A DNA stretch of 7,261 bases from Verrucomicrobiota bacterium. GTDB taxonomy: Bacteria > Verrucomicrobiota > Lentisphaeria > Oligosphaerales > JAFGRS01. The DNA lies in assembly GCA_019136035.1 (NCBI GenBank), contig JAGVUW010000015.1, positions 1 through 7,261 of the forward strand, written 5' to 3'. The position numbers were made by a program, and so were the translations under genes. Of this stretch, positions 1 through 6,732 are shown one piece after another. The notes under the pieces were generated by a model. That model saw nothing but the letters and a program-made list of their open reading frames with translations, ran no database searches and had not been told where the DNA came from. Position 1 is the first letter of the stretch; every line of letters begins with the position of its first letter.

Positions 1-55
1 ACATTGACACTTCCGGCCGGTTTCGTGCGGAGACCAGTCGACGGTTGTGCTTGGG

Positions 56-96
56 CTAGCCCGACCAGACGCACTACAGTGCGTAAGTCGGGCTAG
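56..96 (-). terminator. Two-tier hairpin overlapping the TAG stop codon; candidate terminator or REP/MITE-like palindrome
   Basis: CTAGCCCGAC (56-65) is perfectly complementary to GTCGGGCTAG (87-96). Inside it, ACGCAC (69-74) pairs with GTGCGT (79-84) around a TACA loop; the two stems are separated by a 3-by-2 internal loop. The stop codon of the large gene (93-95) lies within the outer stem. No U-run follows on the minus strand, so it is not a textbook Rho-independent terminator. Strength and position fit transcript end formation or 3' protection, but a dispersed palindromic element is also possible. Positions 1-55 beyond it hold no gene or other feature I can support. Confidence 0.55.
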
Positions 97-3000
97 GGCA
101 CGCGGTGAAGCCACACCGGCTCGCCGGCGGGCAGCAGGTCGCCTTCGATCAGGAGGCGGTAGCCGACCCCGGGGCGCTCATCGGCCCAGCCGATGGCGCC
201 GGGCGCCAGGTCCGACCAGACGGCACCCTGGCCCAGGGTCACGAAATTCCATCCGGAACGGAGCACGCCGAAGCCATCCGCGGCGATCCCGCGCAGGCGC
301 AGCGTCCCCGCGCGGTGAGCGAAGACACGGTACGCCTGGCCGAACTCCAGCGGCAGGCGCTCGGAGTGCGGCTCCAGCCTCTGGCCGTTGAAACCATGGA
401 ACGCCCCGATCAGCAGCGCGCCGTCCGGACGCGCGGCGGCCTCGGACTGGACCACCCTGGCGCTGTCGAAGGGCCGCAGCGTCATCCCAAAGCTGTTCCA
501 GCCATGACGAAGCGACACCACCCGAACGCTGCCCAGAACCACCTGCACATGGACATCCGGACCGCGGTTGCCGGCCGGGTCGACGAGGCGCAGCCGCAGG
601 GTCAAGGTGCCCTGCCGCAGGCCGGCGAGGGATACCCCGGCGACCTCCTGCGGTGAGGCCGTCACCAGGCCGCTGCCGGTGACGGCGGCGCCCGCTCCCG
701 AATCATCGGCGAGGTCGTACTCGTAGGTGGCCCCGGCCTCGCCGTCGCGGAGGGTGAAGGCCAGCGTCGCCGTCGCCGCCTGGTCGATGAAGTCGCTCGC
801 CAGGACGACGCTGTAGCCAGCCGGCGGGGCCGTGTCTTTGTGCAGCTCCAGCGAGGCGGTGTCGGCGTTGCCGGCCGCGTCGACGGCGCGGACCGCCAGG
901 GCGAAGGCGCCGTCGTCGAGCGCGACAAATGGCCCGATGTCCTGCAGGCGGTCGAGGCCGGGGGTGAACCCAAGCCAGGCGCCGCCGTCGATGGCGAGGC
1001 TCCAGAGCGCGGCTTCGGTCGGTGCCGTCGTCAGGATCTCGCTGCCATTGACCACGCTGCCGGGCGCCGGCACCAGGAGCGCTACCGCCGGGCGCTCGGT
1101 GTCTTTGACGATGCCCTCATGGACGACCTCGGCGCTGGTGTTGCCAACGGCATCGCGGGCCCAAAGCCGCAAGCGGAGGGTGCCATCCGGGAGGCCGACG
1201 GCGTCCAACGCAGCGACGGCAAAGGCACCCAGGGCATCGATGGCAACACTGCCCTCCAAGGCCTGCACCGGCGCCCCGGCGGTCTCCAGGACGTAGTCGA
1301 TGCTGGCGCCGGGTTCGCCCGTGCCGGCGAAGGCCGCCTGGCCCACGCTGTCGGTGTTGATCAGCTCGCTGACCGCCGTCAGCACCGGCGCCGCCGGGGC
1401 CTGGGTGTCCTTGACTGCGGTTCCTGCCGGCGTGGCTGCCGTGGCGTTGCCGGCGCGATCGCGACCGGCGACCGCGAGGGTGATGGTGCCGTCGCCAAGG
1501 CCCGTCAGGTCGATGCCGGCCACGCCAAAGCGCCCATCGCCACCGACCGGCGCAACGCCGACCACCGGCGCGCCGCCGCCCGACGAGGTGATGGCATAGA
1601 GGACATCGCTCAGCGCCTCGCCCTGGCCGGACAGTGCAAACGCACCCACCGTGGCCAGAGCCACCACCGGGCTCCAGGCCTCGACCTGGGGCGGCACCGG
1701 TAAGACGGTGTCCTTCGGCACCTCGTCCTGAACCGCCTGGCCGCGGTTGCCGAAGCTGTCCGTCAGCGCCACCGCGACCCGCAGGCTCCCGTCCGGCAGC
1801 GTGGCGACATCCACCGGCCCGCCGACCGCGACATCGCCGGTGACCGCGAAGACACCCGGCACCGATCCGCCACCGGCGCTGCTGGTCACGGTGACACTGC
1901 CGGTCGCGTCCGCCTCGCACCCCGAGACCGAGAAGCCCAACTGGCTCTGGTTGGCAGCGTTGATCACGCCCTGCCCCAGCGTCAGGCTGTAGCCGGCGGG
2001 CGGCACGGTGTCCATGATCACCTCGGCCGCGATCTTCACACCGCGGTTGCCGGCGACATCGCTGAGCCACGCCGACACGGCAAGCGGGCCATCCGCCAGG
2101 ACGCCGACGGCGAGATTCGGGCTGCTCTGCGTGGCGGTGGCCACCGGGAAACTCCCCGCGAGGACACCGCCGACGGCGTCGGCGATGCGGTACTCGCAGA
2201 CACTGCCTACCTCCGCACCCGTGAGCACCAACTGCAGGGCGTTCCTCGTGGCAGCGTTGAGACGACTGTGGCTGAGCGCCAGAGCGTAGCCCTGCGGCGG
2301 GAGGGTGTCCTTGACCAGCGCCATCGATACGCGGCCCTCGTTACCCGCCAGATCGACGTCGCGCACGGTCAGCGTGAAGGCGCCCTGCGGCAGCGCCGCA
2401 AACCCGGACAGGCTGGACAGGACGCTGACGCCGCTCTGCACCGCCACCCATTGGACCTGGTTGATCGAGGCCTCCAACGTGCCCAGCCCGTCGCTGACGC
2501 AGAGGATACCCTGCGCACCGTTGACTCGCGTGCCCGCCGGGATGCCGCCGACCAGGGTCGGCGGCACCGGGTCGACGACGATCGTCCAAGGCGCCGACCA
2601 GACACTGCGGTTGCCGGCGGCGTCGCGGGCAGCCGCCTCCAGCGCGTGCGACCCCGCGGCCAGGGGCAGCCCGGTGTGGTCGTAGGACCAGGTCCCGGCC
2701 GGACCGACGAGGGCATTGCCGATCGGCACCCCCTGCAGGCGTAGCTCGACCGTGCTGCCAGACTCGGCCGTGCCCGTGAACACGAGCGTGCGGTCGTTCG
2801 TGACCCGATCACCCGCCAGACCCGTATCCGTGCTGATACCGGTCAGCACGGGTACCCCCGGCGGCGTGCCGTCGTAGGAGAACGAGGCCAGCGCCCACGG
2901 CCATTGCACATTCCCGGCGCTGTCGACAGCACGGCTGCCGACGCTGTAGGCGACGCCCTCCCCCAGCGCGGCAGCCGGGACGTCGAGCCGCCAGGACTGG

Positions 3001-6000
3001 GTGCCGGTGGCCACGAGCCAGAGGGTGTCGTTCTCGGGCTCCCAGGCCTGACCATTCCAGTAGCTCACCGTCCCCCCCTGGACCTGCCGCAGCCGCACCT
3101 CCACGCGCTCCACCGCGCTGACGGCGTCGCTGGCGGTGCCCAGGACCCCACCCGGCCAGGTCGCGACGCCGACCGTGCCCGGCGTGCCGATGGTCGACAC
3201 GGGCAGCCCGGCATCGTAGAGGACGCTCGCCTGTGCCGGCGGATCCTGCACATTCCCCGCCGGGTCGACGGCGCGAACGCCCACGCCATAGCGCACCCCG
3301 CTCGTCAGCGCGGCCGCCGGCAGAGGCACCTGCCAAGTGGCCGTACCCACCGCCGGGAGCCAGACCGCGCCCGCCACCCAGCCGGCGCCATCCCAGAAAG
3401 CGCCGTCGCCGGCGCGGCCGCACTGCACCTCCACACGGGCCAGGCCGCTGCCGCCGACGTTGTCGCTGGCCGTCCCAGCCAGGAGTCCGCCCCAGGTCTG
3501 CGGCCCAACCGTCGGAGCGAGCACCAACGCCGCCGCCGGCGCGACGCTGTCGAGGAGAATCGTGTCCGAGACCTCGAGTACATTGCCGACGTCATCGCGG
3601 AAACGCCCGAAAACACGCTTCTCCCCATCGCCGCCGAGGAGCTGCCAATCGCGCGTGGCCGCCACCGTCTCCCAGTCCGACCAGGGCGCACCGGCGTTGC
3701 AGAAGGACATCTGCGCGGCGCCGCTGACCGCCATCGCCAGCACGACCGACCGCGATCCCGTCGCCGCCGGCTGACCGGCACCGATCGCAAAGGACCCGGC
3801 CGGCGCCTCGGCATCGAAGGTGAAACCGGCCTCATCCGGCTGCGCCTGCTCGTTGCCGGCGCGGTCGACGGCCCGGCAGCGCACCAGGTAGTTCGTCCCG
3901 CCGCCGAGATCCGCCGCCGCCAACGGCAGGACCCAGGCGCCCCCGACCGCCTCGACCGTGACCCAGAAGGCGCCGGTCTGCCAGGCGGCGCCATTCCAGT
4001 AGTGCGTCGCCTGCCGCAGCAGGCTGACCTCGACCCGCGCCACGCCGGCCGGGCCGTCGTCGGCGACGACGCCGCTCACCGCCCCAGGCCAGCTCAGAGG
4101 GCCGTAGGTCGAGGCACCCAGGACCAGCGCCGCCACGGGCGCCTGCTGATCCAGCGTCACCTGGTCCTGAGTCGACAGGACATTCCCTGAACTCAGGTCG
4201 CGGAATTCGCCATGCACAGTCTTCGGGCCGGCACCACCCGGCAAAACCCAGGCTTGCGTCGCGGCATACGGCGTCCACGCTGCCGGGAACTCCTCACCGG
4301 CGTTGCGGAAGCGCATCTCGAGGTCGTGGCCACCAGCGCTCACGGCACAGTGCAGAACGACCGCGGTCGTGTTCACAAACAACGGGTTGCCGACGCCGAC
4401 GGTAAAGCCGCCCGAGGGCACCGTCGAGTCGAAAATGAAGGTCGAAGCGCTCCCGGTGGCTTCCTCATTGCCGGCATGGTCTGTGGCACGTGCCGACACC
4501 GCATAGCGCCGGCCATCGTCGAGGGCCTCCGCCGGCAACGGCACACTCCAGCCGCCGCCGTCGAACGGCGCCGACAGCCACACCGGCGCGACCCCGACGG
4601 CCCAGCCGACGCCATCCCAGGCCGCCCCCGCGTCACCATCGGGCTGACGGAGGATCGAGACGGCCACCCCCGCCACGCCGCTGGTGGCATCGGTGGCGCC
4701 CCCGGAGACCACGCCCGGCCACGTCCCGGGGCCATACCCGCCCGCCGTGCCGACACTCGAGACCGGCGCGGCCTGGTCCAGCAGGACATCGTCCGAGAGA
4801 TCGAGGAGGTTCCCGGCGGCATCGCGGTACGCCGCCGCCAGCGCCTTGCGGCCGTCCCCGGCAGCGAGCCCCCAGGGATGCTCCGCCGCATAGGGCAGCC
4901 AGGCCGTCCAGCCACCCGCACCCTCGCGGAAACGCATGGACTGCGCCCCCGTCACCTGACTGCGTAGCGTCACCGCCGGCGAGGACACCGCCGGCACGCC
5001 CGCGCCCTCGATGCTGAACTCCCCCGCGGGCGCTGTCCCATCGTGGGTCAGGACCGCGGACGACACGGGATCCTGGACGTTCCCGGCGCGATCGACGGCG
5101 CGGCTGCGCACCGTCACGGCCACCTCTTCCGGCAACGCCGTGCCCGCCAGTGGCAGGCTCCATGAGGCCGTACCGGAGGCCGTCAGCCAGACGCTCCCGG
5201 CTCCCCACGCAAGGCCATCCCAGAAGGCGCCGTCGCTGGCGCGGCTGCACTGCACCTCGACACGCGCCACGCCGCTGACGCCGTCGACCGCCGTGCCACT
5301 GACCTCGCCCGGCCAGGTCAGCGGCCCGTAGGTGCCCGCGGTGGAGATGGCGGATTGCGGCAGACCGGTGTCGAGGGTGACCGCGTCGCTCACGGCCAGG
5401 CGATTCCCGGCAGCATCGCGGAACTCGGCTTCGACCGTCTTGGCGCCGTCGCCATCGAGGAGGACCCAGGCGTGACTCGCGGCCCACGCCTGCCAGTCGC
5501 TCCAGTCGCCGCCCTGATTGCGGAAACGCATCTGCACGGCGCCCCCGACCGCGACGACCAGATCGACGGCGCGCGACGCCACCCAGGTCGGCCCGCCCAC
5601 GCCAATCACGAAGGCGCCCTGCGGCGGCGTCCGGTCGATGCGCAGTTCGTCAGCCGTGCCATCCTCGGCGCGGTTGCCGGCCGCGTCGGTGGCCACGGCA
5701 ACGACATCATAGACACCCTCGGCAAGGTCACCGGGAAGGACCCCCGACAGATCCAGACTCCAGGTACCGTCACCGTGGTTCACCGCCGCCGCGGTGGTCC
5801 CGTCAACGGTGACCGCCACACCGGCCCCCGCTTCGGAGACCGTGCCGTTCAGCACCGGCCGGCCCAGGGCCGTGACGCAGGGCGCCACCGTGACCACCGG
5901 AGCCTGCCGGTCAAAATGGTAGACGGCCGTGCCACGTGCCGACGAACCGGCCTCCCCCAGAGCCAGCGCCCGCACCTCGATGCTCGCGCCATCGGCGCCA

Positions 6001-6692
6001 TCCAGAAACAGCGCCTGGCCATCGGGAAGCTCCGGGCTGTCCTCGTCGGGGTCGGTGCCGTCCAGGGTGTAGACCACCCGGAGGGCATGCGTCGAGGTGA
6101 TGCCGACCTCGATGGCGTGGTTGAAGCTCCCCGCCGGCGGCGTGAACTGCACCGGCCCCGCCGGCAGGTAGACCAGCACCGATCCGGCCACCGGCGTGAC
6201 CGCTTCGTCGTAGTAGAAGGGGTCCATGTTGCGTGCGTAGGGCACCCCCGCGAACGCCAGCGCCGCCGTCCCACGCGCCACACCGCGCAGGCTGAACCCG
6301 AAGACGGCCTCCTGCGCCCCGCCCGCGGCCGCCGCCGCAACGCGCCAGCCGGTGAGGCCGATATTCTCCATGCCGTGCAGACGGAACCGCACCATCGAGG
6401 ACGCCGGCACGGCCTCCATGAAGTCCTCGGCGAGCACCGGCGACCCGGGCACCCACTCGTTGTAGAGTCGCGACGGGTTGGCCCAGAGGCTGCCAGGGAC
6501 CACCTCGACCAGCGCCGGATCCCAGGTCACCTCCAGCTTCAGGTCCCTGAGAATCGGGCTGGCCACCGCGACGCGGACGTCGACCGTCTCGCCCTCAACC
6601 ACGGACCACGCGCCGAGGGCAATGGTGGTGTCGGCCGAGGCAACCGCCCCGGCCAGGACGAGCCAGGCGATGGCTCGGTAGGCTATGCGCAT
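93..6692 (-). CDS. Giant secreted multi-Ig-like-domain protein with N-terminal cohesin-like domain and C-terminal GWN domain
   Basis: This 2199-residue protein is probably a surface or extracellular adhesin or scaffold; I see no catalytic site. Residues 1-20 are a Sec signal peptide (R2 and R6, a hydrophobic core, cleavage after A18-S19-A20). Residues 21-176 resemble a cohesin beta-sandwich (LEVTWDPALVEVVPGSL; later FSLRGVARGTAALAF). Residues 178-262 carry the YTLDGTDPD signature of chitobiase/beta-hexosaminidase C-terminal-like domains. One Ig-like module follows (263-358), then nine alternating A/B modules (359-1279) and eight more Ig-like modules (1280-2055). Each Ig-like module has a DxxGN-type motif, 18 in all, from D336 to D2038. 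Residues 2056-2199 hold two halves with GWN at 2064 and 2147, a pattern seen at the C-termini of large secreted proteins. There are few cysteines (nine counted) and no LPXTG, PEP-CTERM or C-terminal membrane segment. The start is supported by the signal peptide and by GGAGG 8 nt upstream; the stop is TAG. The domain layout is clear, but the biological role is not known. Confidence 0.95.
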   Translation of the reverse strand: MRIAYRAIAWLVLAGAVASADTTIALGAWSVVEGETVDVRVAVASPILRDLKLEVTWDPALVEVVPGSLWANPSRLYNEWVPGSPVLAEDFMEAVPASSMVRFRLHGMENIGLTGWRVAAAAAGGAQEAVFGFSLRGVARGTAALAFAGVPYARNMDPFYYDEAVTPVAGSVLVYLPAGPVQFTPPAGSFNHAIEVGITSTHALRVVYTLDGTDPDEDSPELPDGQALFLDGADGASIEVRALALGEAGSSARGTAVYHFDRQAPVVTVAPCVTALGRPVLNGTVSEAGAGVAVTVDGTTAAAVNHGDGTWSLDLSGVLPGDLAEGVYDVVAVATDAAGNRAEDGTADELRIDRTPPQGAFVIGVGGPTWVASRAVDLVVAVGGAVQMRFRNQGGDWSDWQAWAASHAWVLLDGDGAKTVEAEFRDAAGNRLAVSDAVTLDTGLPQSAISTAGTYGPLTWPGEVSGTAVDGVSGVARVEVQCSRASDGAFWDGLAWGAGSVWLTASGTASWSLPLAGTALPEEVAVTVRSRAVDRAGNVQDPVSSAVLTHDGTAPAGEFSIEGAGVPAVSSPAVTLRSQVTGAQSMRFREGAGGWTAWLPYAAEHPWGLAAGDGRKALAAAYRDAAGNLLDLSDDVLLDQAAPVSSVGTAGGYGPGTWPGVVSGGATDATSGVAGVAVSILRQPDGDAGAAWDGVGWAVGVAPVWLSAPFDGGGWSVPLPAEALDDGRRYAVSARATDHAGNEEATGSASTFIFDSTVPSGGFTVGVGNPLFVNTTAVVLHCAVSAGGHDLEMRFRNAGEEFPAAWTPYAATQAWVLPGGAGPKTVHGEFRDLSSGNVLSTQDQVTLDQQAPVAALVLGASTYGPLSWPGAVSGVVADDGPAGVARVEVSLLRQATHYWNGAAWQTGAFWVTVEAVGGAWVLPLAAADLGGGTNYLVRCRAVDRAGNEQAQPDEAGFTFDAEAPAGSFAIGAGQPAATGSRSVVLAMAVSGAAQMSFCNAGAPWSDWETVAATRDWQLLGGDGEKRVFGRFRDDVGNVLEVSDTILLDSVAPAAALVLAPTVGPQTWGGLLAGTASDNVGGSGLARVEVQCGRAGDGAFWDGAGWVAGAVWLPAVGTATWQVPLPAAALTSGVRYGVGVRAVDPAGNVQDPPAQASVLYDAGLPVSTIGTPGTVGVATWPGGVLGTASDAVSAVERVEVRLRQVQGGTVSYWNGQAWEPENDTLWLVATGTQSWRLDVPAAALGEGVAYSVGSRAVDSAGNVQWPWALASFSYDGTPPGVPVLTGISTDTGLAGDRVTNDRTLVFTGTAESGSTVELRLQGVPIGNALVGPAGTWSYDHTGLPLAAGSHALEAAARDAAGNRSVWSAPWTIVVDPVPPTLVGGIPAGTRVNGAQGILCVSDGLGTLEASINQVQWVAVQSGVSVLSSLSGFAALPQGAFTLTVRDVDLAGNEGRVSMALVKDTLPPQGYALALSHSRLNAATRNALQLVLTGAEVGSVCEYRIADAVGGVLAGSFPVATATQSSPNLAVGVLADGPLAVSAWLSDVAGNRGVKIAAEVIMDTVPPAGYSLTLGQGVINAANQSQLGFSVSGCEADATGSVTVTSSAGGGSVPGVFAVTGDVAVGGPVDVATLPDGSLRVAVALTDSFGNRGQAVQDEVPKDTVLPVPPQVEAWSPVVALATVGAFALSGQGEALSDVLYAITSSGGGAPVVGVAPVGGDGRFGVAGIDLTGLGDGTITLAVAGRDRAGNATAATPAGTAVKDTQAPAAPVLTAVSELINTDSVGQAAFAGTGEPGASIDYVLETAGAPVQALEGSVAIDALGAFAVAALDAVGLPDGTLRLRLWARDAVGNTSAEVVHEGIVKDTERPAVALLVPAPGSVVNGSEILTTAPTEAALWSLAIDGGAWLGFTPGLDRLQDIGPFVALDDGAFALAVRAVDAAGNADTASLELHKDTAPPAGYSVVLASDFIDQAATATLAFTLRDGEAGATYEYDLADDSGAGAAVTGSGLVTASPQEVAGVSLAGLRQGTLTLRLRLVDPAGNRGPDVHVQVVLGSVRVVSLRHGWNSFGMTLRPFDSARVVQSEAAARPDGALLIGAFHGFNGQRLEPHSERLPLEFGQAYRVFAHRAGTLRLRGIAADGFGVLRSGWNFVTLGQGAVWSDLAPGAIGWADERPGVGYRLLIEGDLLPAGEPVWLHRVP
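96..527 (-). other. C-terminal two-half GWN domain of the giant protein
   Basis: This region encodes residues 2056-2199. The first half reads SLRHGWNSFGMTL, later LEFGQAYRVFAHRAGTLRLRG. The second reads VLRSGWNFVTLG, later GVGYRLLIEGDLLPAGEPVWLHRVP. Each half has a GWN strand near its start and a G-x-x-Y/V-W-type strand near its end, which suggests an internal duplication. Similar endings occur on large secreted proteins of several environmental phyla, where their role is not settled. Cell-surface attachment or secretion targeting is a guess. Confidence 0.6.
528..2855 (-). repeat. Second Ig-like array: eight modules of about 90-100 residues
   Basis: This region encodes residues 1280-2055. 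DxxGN-type motifs fall at D1357, 1447, 1545, 1645, 1745, 1847, 1938 and 2038, a spacing of 90-102 residues. The first module (1280-1377) resembles the Ig-like units of large bacterial adhesins (AESGSTVELRL, then GTWSYD). Several linkers read KDTxPP or close to it (1460, 1660, 1761, 1863, 1952). Two subtypes are visible. One opens PPxGY (1467, 1566, 1958), and modules 1666 and 1767 are more distant relatives of it. The other has a VNG turn followed by an ALPQGAF- or ALDDGAF-type strand (1378, 1869). These modules lack the tryptophan-rich strands of the A/B array. Confidence 0.75.
3388..3450 (-). repeat. 63-nt direct repeat, copy in module B4
   Basis: This segment matches 5215-5277 at 57 of 63 positions by my count, with no gaps. 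The two copies lie 1827 nt (609 codons) apart and in the same frame. They encode the ARVEVQC(S/G)RA(S/G)DGAFWDG strand-turn of modules B4 and B1. Confidence 0.75.
5215..5277 (-). repeat. 63-nt direct repeat, copy in module B1
   Basis: This is the partner of the copy at 3388-3450. The DNA match is closer than I see between other B modules, whose equivalent segments differ in both protein and DNA. It points to a more recent duplication or gene conversion between B1 and B4. Confidence 0.75.
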
Positions 6693-6700
6693 GGCGTCGT

Positions 6701-6705
6701 CCTCC
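6701..6705 (-). promoter_or_regulatory. Shine-Dalgarno sequence of the giant secreted protein
   Basis: On the minus strand GGAGG sits 8 nt before the ATG at 6692. This near-ideal spacing, together with the signal peptide that begins at this ATG, decides the start of the large gene. The whole intergenic gap (6693-6728) shows no convincing -35/-10 pair, so the gene is probably read through from the upstream gene. Confidence 0.8.
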
Positions 6706-6717
6706 AGCCGCCCTGTC

Positions 6718-6732
6718 CTGAGTGCGACTCAG
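6718..6732 (-). other. Small inverted repeat across the stop codon of the upstream gene
   Basis: CTGAGT (6718-6723) and ACTCAG (6727-6732) are perfect inverted repeats around a 3-nt GCG spacer. The TGA stop codon of the upstream gene (6729-6731) lies in one arm. The stem is only 6 bp with a tight loop, too weak for a terminator. It may be chance, or may influence processing or translational coupling between the two genes. Confidence 0.3.

Larger units (their letters stand above)
2856..5618 (-). repeat. Alternating A/B Ig-like module array (A-B-A-B-A-B-A-B-B)
   Basis: This region encodes residues 359-1279. A modules (about 87-92 residues; starts at 359, 557, 762, 967) share a MRFRN-like strand, a W-x-x-W stretch, a GDG(x)K turn and FRDAAGN. 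B modules (about 111-117 residues; starts at 446, 645, 854, 1054, 1167) share a TWPG opening, an ARVEV strand, a (F/Y)W(D/N)G turn, a second tryptophan strand and (R)AVDxAGN. A plus B forms a higher-order unit of 198-205 residues, repeated four times; a fifth B then follows B4 directly. Modules of type A are widespread in bacterial surface proteins. Boundaries are by eye and may be off by several residues. Confidence 0.85.

Noticed and set aside
4..9. TTGACA matching a -35 promoter box on the plus strand
   Set aside because: No -10-like sequence at suitable spacing and no plausible plus-strand gene downstream.
840..1703. Plus-strand open frame (287 codons) and several shorter overlapping ones
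   Set aside because: Low-complexity Arg/Ala/Gly-rich translation with no ribosome-binding site or domain signature; a shadow of the minus-strand repeat modules.
3072..3078. Run of seven C (G on the coding strand) in module B5, considered as a phase-variation tract
   Set aside because: Short for slippage-based switching, and ordinary in a genome this GC-rich; the frame is intact across it.
2904..4190. Long plus-strand open frame (428 codons) antisense to the giant gene
   Set aside because: It is rich in Arg, Pro, Ala and Gly, has no recognisable domain, and lies opposite clear Ig-like modules. Such open antisense frames are expected from GC-rich codon use.
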